The notes under the pieces were generated by a model. It did not search any database. It saw only the letters and a program-made list of their open reading frames with translations, and had not been told where the DNA came from. The position numbers and the translations under genes are program-made. DNA of 64,000 nt from Terriglobia bacterium. Its GTDB lineage: Bacteria; Acidobacteriota; Terriglobia; Acidiferrales; UBA7541. The stretch's first letter is position 1. Each line of letters begins with the position of its first letter. This document shows positions 17,469 to 27,900 of the stretch, piece by piece. The stretch is taken from assembly GCA_020073605.1 (NCBI GenBank), contig JAIQEW010000005.1, forward strand, positions 1 to 64,000, read 5' to 3'.

Positions 17469-18868
17469 ACATGACGCTTCCGGCGAGCTTCCTCATCGAA
17501 ATCTGCTACCTGATCGCGACCGCGCTTTTTGTGTTGTCGCTGATGTGGCTGAGCGCACCAACGACCGCGCGGCGCGGAGTTCTGGCCGGCGAGGCGGGCA
17601 TGGTGCTGGCTGTCGGCGGAACGCTCTTCGAAAAGGGCATCATCGACCTGCACTGGGTGATCGTTGCCCTCGCGATCGGCGCCGCCATTGGAATCCCTCT
17701 CGGCCTCGTGCAGATGACGGCCGTGCCGCAGCGGACCGCGGTCAGCCACGCGTTCGGGGCGTGCTGCGTGACGCTCGTCGGAACCGCGGAATTCTTCCTG
17801 CGATCGCCAAACGTGCCCAAGTTCACGATGGCCGTGTTGTCGCTGGAAGTGATTCTCGGAGGGCTGACGGTTACCGGCAGCTTGATCGCGGCGGGGAAGT
17901 TGCAGGAGCTTAGTTTCATCCCTCAGCGCCCGGTTACGTACCGGGGACAGAACATCGCCAACCTTGCAATCCTGGCGGTGGCGATCGCTCTCGGCGTTCT
18001 GCTGGTGCTGAATCCAGCGCATCCAGTGCTGTTTCTGGTCATGATTGGGGTCGCGCTTGTTTTCGGCGTGATGCTGATCATCCCCATCGGCGGCGCGGAT
18101 ATGCCGACGGTGATTTCCCTTTTGAATTCCTACGCTGGGCTCTCGGCCGCCGCGATGGGATTCGTTCTGAATAGCAAACTCCTGATCGTCGCCGGCGCGC
18201 TCGACGGGTCATCCGGCTTCATTCTTTCCGTGATCATGTGCAAAGCGATGAACCGGTCGTTCACCAACGTGCTGTTTGGGGCGTTTGGGCAGGTGCAGAC
18301 TACGGCCGCAGCGGCGGGCGAGGCGCGAACGGTTCGCAGCGCAACGGCGGAGGAAGCGGCGGCAATCCTCGGCGCGGCCAGCAGCGTGGTCATCGTGCCG
18401 GGCTACGGCATGGCGGTGGCCCAGGCGCAGCACAAAGTGCGCGAGCTCTATGACGTTTTGACCAAGAAGGGCGTGGACGTGAAATTTGGTATCCACCCCG
18501 TGGCGGGCCGAATGCCCGGACACATGAACGTCCTGCTGGCCGAGGCCGATATTCCCTATGACCGGCTGCTGGAGATGGACCAGATCAATTCGGACCTGCC
18601 GCAGACGGACGTTGCGCTGATTATCGGCGCGAACGACGTGACCAATCCTGCCGCGCGGACCGACACGAACAGCCCCATTTACGGAATGCCGATCCTGGAC
18701 GTGGACAAGGCTCGCACCGTGATGGTGATCAAGCGCAGCATGAATCCCGGCTTCGCCGGAATCGACAACCCGCTCTACTACCTCGACCGCACCCTGATGC
18801 TCTTCGGAGACGCCAAAGGCTTCGTGGGCGATATCGTCCGCGAACTCACTGGCGGCGCGCACCACTGA
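17465..18868 (+). CDS. pntB: NAD(P) transhydrogenase subunit beta
   Basis: The 467-residue protein has an N-terminal membrane half of about nine helices. The NADP-binding dIII domain starts around residue 285, with V-P-G-Y-G-M-A-V-A-Q-A-Q, H-P-V-A-G-R-M-P-G-H-M-N-V-L-L-A-E-A and G-A-N-D-V-T-N-P-A-A motifs, all characteristic of PntB. It completes the transhydrogenase that produces NADPH. The start is GTG 17465 (overlapping pntAB) or ATG 17471; the two differ by two residues. Confidence 0.94.
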   Translation: MNMTLPASFLIEICYLIATALFVLSLMWLSAPTTARRGVLAGEAGMVLAVGGTLFEKGIIDLHWVIVALAIGAAIGIPLGLVQMTAVPQRTAVSHAFGACCVTLVGTAEFFLRSPNVPKFTMAVLSLEVILGGLTVTGSLIAAGKLQELSFIPQRPVTYRGQNIANLAILAVAIALGVLLVLNPAHPVLFLVMIGVALVFGVMLIIPIGGADMPTVISLLNSYAGLSAAAMGFVLNSKLLIVAGALDGSSGFILSVIMCKAMNRSFTNVLFGAFGQVQTTAAAAGEARTVRSATAEEAAAILGAASSVVIVPGYGMAVAQAQHKVRELYDVLTKKGVDVKFGIHPVAGRMPGHMNVLLAEADIPYDRLLEMDQINSDLPQTDVALIIGANDVTNPAARTDTNSPIYGMPILDVDKARTVMVIKRSMNPGFAGIDNPLYYLDRTLMLFGDAKGFVGDIVRELTGGAHH

Positions 18869-19172
18869 GTCTGGCCGCCCGCCACCTTGCTCGCCACGCG
18901 CTAGTCACCGAGTAGCTTTGTAGTCCCGGTTCCCCAACCATCTGCTTTGTCAAAGAAGCAGCTAATCACCCCATTAATGCCCATATGCTCCGTTTCCGTC
19001 AATGGGAGTGACGCTTTGGCATCCTTTGGCCACTTTGCTGTTGTGCCCGTTTCGACCCCTGAATAACTTAGATGGAACGGGGGCTGCTTCTAATAGCGAG
19101 CAACACCATAAGTCGTTCGATTTCTAGATGATGAAGTTGTGTGACGCATGCATGCGTTTGGGGGGAGAGAGC
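18869..19172. other. Intergenic region ahead of the peptide-modification locus
   Basis: These 304 bases are visibly less GC-rich than the flanks and hold no convincing reading frame. The region must contain the promoter of the PqqD-radical SAM operon, but I could not pick out a well-spaced -35/-10 pair. Confidence 0.5.
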
Positions 19173-19475
19173 ATGTCCGTTGTTAGGGAAGATCTAGGCG
19201 GGGGAATTCAGCGGAACCGGAATGTGGTGTCCCGCGTGGTGGCGGATGAGGCGATTGTGGTTCCCATCCGGCGCGGCGCCGCAGACATGGATTCGATCTA
19301 TACGTTCAACGAAACCGGCACACGGCTCTGGTCGCTGATCGAACGCAACCGAAGCGCCGCTGATTTGGCCGCGCATCTCCAGTCGGAATACGGCCTTTCT
19401 TCCGAAGACGCGATAGCGGACACACTGAAATTCCTTGCGGAACTCACGGAGGCGGGGCTCATCGAGAAAGAGTAG
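19173..19475 (+). CDS. PqqD-like peptide chaperone (RiPP recognition element)
   Basis: The 100-residue protein has the PqqD layout: an early beta region (V-V-S-R-V-V-A-D-E-A-I-V-V-P), F-N-E-T-G-T-R-L-W-S-L-I-E near residue 48, and a helical half ending in F-L-A-E-L-T-E-A-G-L-I-E. PqqD-family proteins bind the leader of a precursor peptide and present it to a radical SAM enzyme. The gene for such an enzyme starts 41 bp downstream and a candidate precursor lies beyond it. ATG 19173 is preferred because GGGGAGAG lies just upstream; an ATG at 19128 would add 15 residues. Confidence 0.85.
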   Translation: MSVVREDLGGGIQRNRNVVSRVVADEAIVVPIRRGAADMDSIYTFNETGTRLWSLIERNRSAADLAAHLQSEYGLSSEDAIADTLKFLAELTEAGLIEKE

Positions 19476-19516
19476 TCGAACGGGGATTTCCACGGCTGGG
19501 GCAGCCGGGGCTTGGG

Positions 19517-20803
19517 ATGAACGACGCAACCTACAGCACTTTCAGCCGCGCGATTCACGAGCGTCACTTTGGGCGGCGTGCGCCGGTCGAGGTGTCGATC
19601 GAGGTGACGCGGCGGTGTCCGCTCGCATGCCTCCATTGCTACAACAATCTGCCGATGAACGATGCCGGCGCGCGCGCGCAGGAGCTGACGTTCGAAGAGC
19701 ATTGCCGGCTGCTCGATGAACTCATGGACGCGGGCTGCCTCTGGATTCTGTACACGGGCGGCGAGATCTTCGGGCGCAAGGATTTCCTCGACATCTACAC
19801 GGAAGCGAAGAAGCGCGGCTTCCTGATCACGCTCTTCACCAACGGCACGCTGATCACACCGCGAATCGCCGACTATCTTGCGGATTGGCGCCCCCTTGCC
19901 ATCGAGATCACACTCTACGGCGCGACGCGGCAAACCTACGAAACGCTGACTCAGGTGCCGGGCTCGTACGACCGCTGCATGCGGGGAATCCGCCTGCTTC
20001 TGGATCGGGGACTGCCTCTGAAGCTGAAAACCGTGCCGACCACGATCAACAAGCACGAGGTCTATGAGATGCAGAGGCTGGCGGAAGAAGAATTTCAGGT
20101 CGAATTCAAGTTCGATCCGCTGGTGAATCCGCGCATCGACTGCTCGCAAAGCCCGCTGGCTGTCCGGCTGTCGCCGGAAGACGCAGTGGCGCTCGAATTT
20201 CTCGATCCCCGGCGCGAAAAGGAATACCGGCGGCTTGCCGAATACGACCTTTCATCTCCCACCGGCACGAAGCAGCTGGGATCCAAGGTTTACGGATGCG
20301 GTGGCGGCCACAGAGGCTGCGCCGTGGACCCGGCCGGCAAGATGAGCATCTGCGTTCTTTCCCACCAGGAAGGCTACAACGTTCGAAACGGAAGTTTCAT
20401 GCAAGGCTGGGAAGGTCCGCTTCTCGAGATTCGAAACCGCGAACGCAAGCAGGCGACGATTTGCAGCCGCTGCCGGATTCAATCGCTCTGCAGCATGTGC
20501 GCGGCGAACGGCGAGCTGGAAAGTGGCGATCCGGAATCGCCCGTGGATTTTCTATGCCAGGTTGCACATCTCCGCGCGTACGCGCTGGGCTATGAAGTGC
20601 CGGAACATGGCGATTGCGCATGTTGCAAGCTGGGCGACGTGCACGATGGCTTGCTGGCATCCGCTGAACGGATCCGCAATCAGACTGCGACGCCGCCCTC
20701 TTGGTCCAGCACCGCCGCTCCGGTTGAAGGCTTGAATATCTTGCAATCGTCCGGTGGATGCGCGAGCGGCTCGTGTGGCTCGTGCCAGGTGCATCAGGGA
20801 TGA
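19517..20803 (+). CDS. Radical SAM/SPASM peptide-modifying enzyme
   Basis: The 428-residue protein has the radical SAM cluster motif C34-P-L-A-C38-L-H-C41, then Y-T-G-G-E near residue 77. A C-terminal SPASM region has many cysteines: G-C near 260, C-V near 280, and C-S-R-C-R-I-Q-S-L-C-S-M-C around 315-327. Such enzymes carry three Fe-S clusters and crosslink or otherwise modify ribosomal peptides. The last 20 residues form an extra Cys-rich tail (G-C-A-S-G-S-C-G-S-C). It sits between a PqqD-like gene and a 60-residue candidate peptide gene. The chemistry cannot be predicted from sequence alone. Confidence 0.9.
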   Translation: MNDATYSTFSRAIHERHFGRRAPVEVSIEVTRRCPLACLHCYNNLPMNDAGARAQELTFEEHCRLLDELMDAGCLWILYTGGEIFGRKDFLDIYTEAKKRGFLITLFTNGTLITPRIADYLADWRPLAIEITLYGATRQTYETLTQVPGSYDRCMRGIRLLLDRGLPLKLKTVPTTINKHEVYEMQRLAEEEFQVEFKFDPLVNPRIDCSQSPLAVRLSPEDAVALEFLDPRREKEYRRLAEYDLSSPTGTKQLGSKVYGCGGGHRGCAVDPAGKMSICVLSHQEGYNVRNGSFMQGWEGPLLEIRNRERKQATICSRCRIQSLCSMCAANGELESGDPESPVDFLCQVAHLRAYALGYEVPEHGDCACCKLGDVHDGLLASAERIRNQTATPPSWSSTAAPVEGLNILQSSGGCASGSCGSCQVHQG

Positions 20804-20816
20804 GCGGGGAAGCATC

Positions 20817-20999
20817 GTGAACGGCCAAGACAAGCCGAAGGACGAGCGGACGGCGGGCAATCCGTATGAGGCCCCCAAGGTTGTCCGCGTCAGCCTGCGG
20901 CCTGAAGAGGCCGTGCTCGGCCATTGCAAGATTTCCGGAGTGGCAGGACCCGCCAGCGGCTCCTGCACGGTTCCCGGCTGTTTCGCGCCGGGTTCCTGA
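20817..20999 (+). CDS. Candidate RiPP precursor peptide, 60 residues
   Basis: A short frame from GTG 20817 (GCGGGGA upstream) encodes 60 residues. Residues 1-32 are charged and leader-like, with P-Y-E-A-P-K-V-V-R-V-S-L-R-P-E-E. After A-V-L-G-H at 32-36 comes a Gly/Ser/Pro/Cys core with C37, C50 and C55 that ends F-A-P-G-S. It lies 13 bp after the radical SAM stop and 18 bp before the kinase start, so it is in the operon. Size, position and the leader/core contrast support a modified peptide. I do not recognise a characterised product. An upstream in-frame ATG at 20754 would place the start inside the radical SAM gene and is less likely. Confidence 0.78.
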   Translation: MNGQDKPKDERTAGNPYEAPKVVRVSLRPEEAVLGHCKISGVAGPASGSCTVPGCFAPGS

Positions 21000-21017
21000 T
21001 AGAGGCGGAAGAATCGG

Positions 21018-21956
21018 ATGCCATTCGCTCAACCAAACATCGCGGAAGCAACCACCGTCGTCCCCTACAGAAATGACGGGAAGCATCGGCTCGCTTTCCG
21101 GGTCGGAGGGACATGTTTCGATCTATTCAACGACGGAGACGTTCCGCTGACGCTGGACCCGGCCTTGCGCGACTTCGCCGTGGAGCCGAGTTCGGGCGGC
21201 GGCGTGAAAATCCAAGTGGATTGGACGGACGAACTGAACATTCCTGCGCGCGCGCCGCTATTTCATTCCGGCGGATTGTGGTCGCTGTTTGACGAGTCCG
21301 GTGGCTACCGCTTCTATTTGTCGACACCTTTCCTGGGAGCCACGCCCTACAAGGCTGCATGGTTCGATCCGGAGTTCCGCAACGGCCACGTGGTTCTCTT
21401 TCGCCGGTATTTTGACGGGGGCCGCCCGGTCTATCCGCTGGAGTATCCGCTCGACGAGCTTCTGATGATTCATCGTCTTGCGTGCGGTGAAGGCGTGGAA
21501 GTGCACGCGGTCGGAATTGTCGACGAGGCAGGGCGAGGGCATCTTTTTCTGGGACATTCCGGGGCAGGGAAGAGCACAACCGCGCGCCTTTGGCAGTCGC
21601 GGCCCGGCACGCAGATCTTAAGCGACGACCGAATCATTCTCCGCATTCGCGACAGGCGGATTTGGATGTACGGGACTCCCTGGCACGGTGACGCTGGAAT
21701 CGCTTCTCCCGACGCCGCGCCTCTGTCGCGAATGTATCTGCTCGAACATAGCCAAGAGACCGTACTCATCCCAGTTTCGCCGGGACGCACGATAGCCGAG
21801 CTCTTCGCGCGCAGCTTCGTGCCGCATCACTCGTTGAAAGGCGTGCAGTTCACGCTGGGATTCCTGGACCGCGTGGCGCGGGAAATTCCTTGTTCTGTGT
21901 TTCGGTTTCGTCCGGATGGAAGTGCCGTGGAGGCGATCTCTCGTGCCGGAGCCTAA
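21018..21956 (+). CDS. HprK-related kinase
   Basis: The 312-residue protein has a P-loop G-H-S-G-A-G-K-S-T at residues 179-187, followed by S-D-D-R at 202-205 in the position of the HprK Walker B/acid-base region. The N-terminal 150 residues are beta-rich and unlike HPr kinase proper. Relatives of HprK occur in several peptide-modification clusters, where they may phosphorylate the peptide or act on small molecules; the real substrate is unknown. The gene is 18 bp after the candidate precursor and overlaps the next gene by 14 bp from the chosen GTG. No HPr gene is nearby. Confidence 0.85.
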   Translation: MPFAQPNIAEATTVVPYRNDGKHRLAFRVGGTCFDLFNDGDVPLTLDPALRDFAVEPSSGGGVKIQVDWTDELNIPARAPLFHSGGLWSLFDESGGYRFYLSTPFLGATPYKAAWFDPEFRNGHVVLFRRYFDGGRPVYPLEYPLDELLMIHRLACGEGVEVHAVGIVDEAGRGHLFLGHSGAGKSTTARLWQSRPGTQILSDDRIILRIRDRRIWMYGTPWHGDAGIASPDAAPLSRMYLLEHSQETVLIPVSPGRTIAELFARSFVPHHSLKGVQFTLGFLDRVAREIPCSVFRFRPDGSAVEAISRAGA

Positions 21957-24900
21957 GTCGCCGGTCAAAATCGATTCGCGGAAGTTCGCGATGGTGTGCG
22001 AAGCAGCGCTGGAACGCGGCGTGAAGGTGCGCTTTCGCGCTCACGGGAAAAGCATGCAGCCCAACGTGTTCGATGGAGACACAGTGGAGGTTGCGCCCGT
22101 TGCTGCCAGCGAGACGAAGCGCGGAGACATCGCGCTGACGCGCAACGAGAGAGGCTACCTGCTGCATCGCGTGATCGATTGGGATGCGGCTGCCAAGACG
22201 ATCGTGACGCGTGGGGATTCCGGTCAGCAGAACGATGCGCCGGCTCAGTGCGTGTTAGGGAAGGTGATCTCCATCGAGCGCAACGGGCGAAGGGAATCGC
22301 TCGAGGCGCCTGGCACGTCGTTGCTGCACGCCACTCGCTCCCTGGCGCATCGCTTGCGGCGAGCCGCCGGACATCGAGCGCGCCGCTATCGGGCGGTCCT
22401 TGCTCCGGCCATCCTCGTTCTCCTGCCGATGCTCTTCTGCGCGGCGCCTGCAGCGGCTCAGGCCGATCTCTCCGTGTCGATGTCCGCGGCTCCGAACCCC
22501 GTCGCCACGGGCGCCAATATCACTTACACGGAAACCGTCACGAACAATGGCCCCGGGGCCTCCACGGGTGCGACGGTGACCCAGAGTACGCCGCCCGGAA
22601 CGCTCTTTCAGTCTGCCACCCCGCCCGCGGGATGGACCTGCGGTACCACTCCCGCAGTCGGCTCGACAGGAACCATCATTTGCACCGCCACCGGCACCGT
22701 CAACAGCGGAGTGGCCGGGAATTTCACGATCGTAGTGTCGGTGAGTCCGGAAACGACGGCTGGCTCGACGATCACCAACACCGCCACTGTCAGCGAGACG
22801 ACGTCCGATCCGAATTCGGCGAACAACTCCGCCAGCGCATCCGTTACGGTGGCGGGCGCCGATCTCTCTATGACGCAGACCGCATCCGCATCCGTCGTTG
22901 CGCCGGGCAGCACGATCACTTACACCGAGACGGTCACTAACAACGGCCCCAACTCCGCGACTTCCGCCGTGCTCTACCAGCAGACGCCACCCAACACCAC
23001 ATTCACTTCGATGACGTTTCCCGCGGGGTGGAATTGCGGCACGGTTCCGGCGGTTGGCGGAACAGGACAGGTCGTCTGCGCGGCGACCGCGGCCTTGGGC
23101 AGCGGAACGACGAGCGGGAGTTTCACGTTTGTCGTTACGGTGGGCGCCGGCACCGCTGCCGGCACCACGATCGTGAATTCCGTCGATGCGACTTCGCAAA
23201 CGACCGATCCGATTTCCTCGAACAACGCGACAACGACTTCTACGCTGGTCGAGATTGCAGCCGATGCCGACCTTGCGGTTTCGATGATCGCATCGCCCAC
23301 GCCGGTGTTCGTCTCGTCGCCGATCGTTTACACGATTCAAATCTCGAATCTGGGGCTGACTTCCGCGACGGGAGTGATCCTCACAGATACTCTGCCGGCA
23401 TCGCTCGCGAGCGCCAGCGCTACGACCACGCAGGGAAGTTGCGGAGCGCCCTCCGGCGGAACAATTACCTGCAACCTTGGCACGGTGGCGTACCCGCTCT
23501 CGAGTCCGATCACGATTACTCTCACAGGCACAACTCCGGGCACTGCCACCACGATGACGAACGTCGCTGCCGTCACCTCCACTTCCACGGACCCCGTCTC
23601 GACGAACGATTCCGTGACGGTGCTGACAGTCGTGCAGCCTCTCGTCTGCGCGACACCAGGCAAGGACGGCGCCGGCGGAACGCTGAACGCAGTTGTGAAC
23701 ACCTACTACCAGGCGTTCAATACCGCGGAGACCGTCAGTGCGGGCGCCACCACGTTTGCTCTGGGTAAGGCGGCAGGCGCTCCTGCGTCGCAGACTCCGA
23801 TTTCCAGCGGTGACCTGCTGCTGATCATTCAGATGCAGGGCGCCGCGATCAATTCAACCAACACGAATTCGTATGGCGATGGCGTGCCGGGCGATCCTGG
23901 ATCTGGATCGACCAGCCTGGGCAACTCCGGCCAGTTCGAATTCGTCACGGCGACGAACGGCGTGCCACTTACGGGCGGCACCTTCAATTTCAGGGGCACA
24001 GGGGCAGGTGGCGGGCTTCTCAACAGCTACTCCAACCTGGCACCGACCGCCACGGCGGGGCAGACGAGATTTCAAGTGATTCGCGTCCCTCAGTACACCT
24101 CGGCAACCCTGAGTTCCGGGCTCGCGGCGCTGCCCTGGAACGGCACGACCGGCGGGGTCCTGGCCGTGGACGTCGCCTCGCAACTCACTCTCGGCGGGAC
24201 GGTGGCTGTGGATGCGAACGGCTTTCGCGGAGGCGGCGGCCGCCAGCTCACGGGTGCCCCCGGCACTCTGTCGAGTGACGAGGTGACGCTATCCACGACC
24301 GCGGCGAACGCTTCGAAGGGTGAAGGGATCGCCGGCACCCCGCACTATCTGGGCAACGCAACTCTTACCGGCACTGTAAACACGGGTGTCGAAGGTTACC
24401 CAAATGGCAGCTTCGCGCGCGGCGCACCGAGCAACGCAGGCGGAGGCGCCACCGACGCGCACCCGACTTCGAATGACCAGAATAGCGGTGGTGGTGGCGG
24501 CGCGAACGGAGGCACGGGCGGAACCGGCGGCTTCGGTTGGAGCAGCGCAGGCATCGTCGGCGGGTTTGGAGGATTTCCTTTCCCCGCATCCACGGGCGCG
24601 ATCGTGATGGGCGGTGGAGGCGGCGCCGGAACCAACAACAACGGGACGTTCTGGAACCCGGCCACCGACACGGGCGGCAACAACGCCGGTGTCTACAGCG
24701 CGGGAGCCGCGGGCGGCGCGATTGTGATCATTCACGCCGGCTCCGTCATTGGCACCGGAACGATCACCTCCAACGGACAAACGGCAAGACCGGTGATGAA
24801 CGACGGTGGCGGAGGTGGCGGCGCAGGCGGAACGATTTTCATAATGGCAAATAGCGGCGGACTCAGCGGGCTTACAGCGAGTGCCGTCGGCGGAAACGGT

Positions 24901-27900
24901 GGAGTCACTTGGCCGGCAGATGCTCCCGGTGCATTCCCCGGAAATCGCCACGGGCCGGGTGCGGGAGGCGGCGGAGGAGTGATCTTCGCGTCATCGGCGC
25001 CGGGCAGCGTCAATGTCAGTGGCGGTACTCCCGGCTGGTCAACTCTCGCGAATGATGCGTACGGCGCCACGGCTGGATTGCCCGGCCTATTTGCATCCGG
25101 CGTAACAATCACCCAGACTCCCGGAACGCAGTCGGGCGCCTACTGCGCGGGCGCCGACCTCGCGGTCACGAACTCGGGCGTTCCCAGTCCGGTGGTTCCC
25201 GGCAACAACATCACTTATACGCAAACGGTGACGAACGGCGGTTCGCTCGACGCCGTCAATGCGGCACTGACCGAAGCGATTCCAGCCAACACGACATTTC
25301 AATCGATTGCAATCGCCGGCGCGGGAGCCGCGGGTTGGAGCTGCTCGACGCCCGCCGTAAACGGCACGGGCGTCATTACGTGCACCGATGCGGACGTTCC
25401 AACGGGAGCCTCCGGAACAGCCACATTCACCGTGGTGGTTAAGGTCAATGGTGGCACCGCAACCGGAACGCAAATTGTGGACACTGTTTCCGTCACATCG
25501 GGAACGAACGACCCGAATCTCGCGAACAACAAAGCGACCGTCCTGACGATCGTCGGCGCGGCCGGCACCGCCAATCTCCTGATCACGAATTCCGGCTCGC
25601 CGAATCCGGTGCTGGCGGGTGCGAACATCACGTATACGGTGGTCGTCACGAACAATGGCCCCAGCACGGCGAGCACTCTCGCGTTCACCGAAGCGATCCC
25701 GGCCAATACGACCTTGGTCTCTGTCGCGGCAACCTCGGGCACCGGTGGTTGGACGTGTGCCGTGGGTTCGATTTCCTGCACGAATCCCAGCTTCGCATCG
25801 GGTGCATCGACGACCTTCACGGTGCTTGTCACCGTGAATGGCGGCACTGCCTCTGGCACCGTGATCACTTCCACGGCCAACATCGCATCGGCGACCACGG
25901 ACCCGAACCCCGCGAACAACATTGCAACCGCGACGGTGATCGTCGCCACCGCTGGTCAGGCCGATCTTGCGATCACGAAGACAGGAACGCCGAACCCTGT
26001 GCTCGCCGGCAACAACATCACCTACACCCTGACAGTGAAGAACAACGGCCCGGCCAGCGCCTCCAGCGTCACGCTGACAGACACGCTTCCGGCGAACACC
26101 ACCGTCGTATCGATCACGCCGCCCGGTGGCTGGACGTGCCCTGCGCCTTCCGGCGGGACGCAAACCTGCACGATCGCATCGCTCGCGGCGAATACGACCG
26201 CAACTTTCACCTTGGTGCTCAACGTGACCGCCGGAACGCCGCCCGGCACGACGATCACAAATATCGCCACGATATCGTCCGCGACGGGCGACCCGACGAG
26301 CGCGAATAATAGTTCCACGACGAGCGCCACGGTCGCATCGCCTACACAGGCCGACGTCGCCATCATCAAGACTGCTTCGCCCGAGCCGGTGAATCAGGGC
26401 ACGAATCTGACATACACGATTCAGGTCACCAACAACGGTCCGGCCGTCGCGCAAAATGTGGTCGTGACGGATACGCTCCCGGGCGAGGTCACTTTCACTT
26501 CGGTTTCGATTCCCGCTTCTCAAGGGACTTGCTCGCAAGCCTCCGGCACCGTGACCTGCAATCTCGGATCGTTGAGCGTGGGCGGGCTCGTGATCATCAC
26601 GATCAATGTGAACGCCGGGACATTCAGCTCGGCCACTCTCTCCTCGAACACTGCGACGGTAACCTCGAGCACGAGCGATCCGAACCTCACGAACAACTCC
26701 TCGACGGCGATTACCACGATTCAGTCGCCGACCGCCGTGGACCTCATATCCTTCCGCGCGTTGATGCGGCCGAATGGAGGAGTGGTCCTCGAATGGCAGA
26801 CGCGGGAAGAGACGCGCAATCTGGGCTTCCACATCTACCGAGAAGACGCGCAGGGCCGCCACCACTTGGATGAATCGCCGATCGCCGGTTCGGCGCTCTT
26901 CCTGCGCGGTGGACAGCCACAGCATCACGCGAAGACTTACCAGTGGACCGACCCACAGGGTGGAGCGGAAGCTTCCTACTGGCTCGAGGATCTCGACCTG
27001 AACGGCACGCGCACGCTGCACGGGCCGGTATTTGCGGATTCTGCCGCGCAGAGTTCAGAGCCGGTCGCGCAGGCGCGGCTGCTCACGCAGATGAATCAAG
27101 TGATCGCGCAGGCGCCCGTGCAAGGCGCGGTAGCGCCCGCACAGCTTGTGCGCGCGCTCGCTGTGCCGCGTCCTATGATCCCGGCTCTTGCGCGCGATCA
27201 ATCGCCGGTTTCGCTGAATGGGCTTCCCGCAGTGAAGATATCGGTGACGAGCGAGGGATGGTACCGCGTCACGCGATCTCAACTCGCGGCCGCCGGCCTC
27301 CCATCCGGTGCGGACGCACGCACGCTGCAACTCTATGCGGAGGGCATCGAGCAGCCTCTGTTAATTCTCGGAAGGCAGAGCGGTCCGCTCGGCCCCAACG
27401 ACAGCATCGAGTTTTACGGCACGGGAATCGACACGCCCTTCTCCGGCAAGCGTGTTTACTGGCTCGTCCGCGGCTCGCGGCCGGGAAAGCGCATTGCAAC
27501 GGTGCCCGCCGCCGCTAGCGGGACTTCGAGCGATCCGAGTTTTCCGTTTACCGTGCTCTTCGAGCAGCGGACCACGTACTTCGCGGCGCTGCTCAATGGG
27601 GAGAACAAGGACAATTTCTTCGGCGCCATCGTCACGTCTGAGCCTGTCGATCAAGCCATCACCGTCGCGCACGTCGATCCGAGTTCGAGTCTCCCGGTCA
27701 CATTGGACGTAACACTGCAAGGTGTTACGGACGGCCAGCCGCATAGCGTCTCGGTCGCCTTCAATGGAGCGCCCATCGGCGAGCTGGACTTTGCCGACCA
27801 AAAGAACGCGACGAACACGTTCGCCGTCAACAGTAGCCTCTTGCAGGACGGGTCGAACACCGTCACGCTCAAGGCCCTCGGCGGAGACAATGACGTCAGC

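Noticed and set aside
19010..19045. Sigma-54-like TGGCA...TTGC element
   Set aside because: The spacing between the GG and GC doublets is 7 or 17 bases and not 10, so it does not fit the -24/-12 pattern.
24400..25080. Gly-rich coding segment as a possible separate gene or CRISPR-like array
   Set aside because: It is continuous with the giant frame, has no regular spacer structure, and is a low-complexity secreted-protein region.
25087..27021. 644-codon minus-strand frame opposite the DUF11 repeats
   Set aside because: It is a shadow: its composition is Arg/Gly-rich and periodic because of the repeated DNA on the coding strand, and it has no domain or start context.
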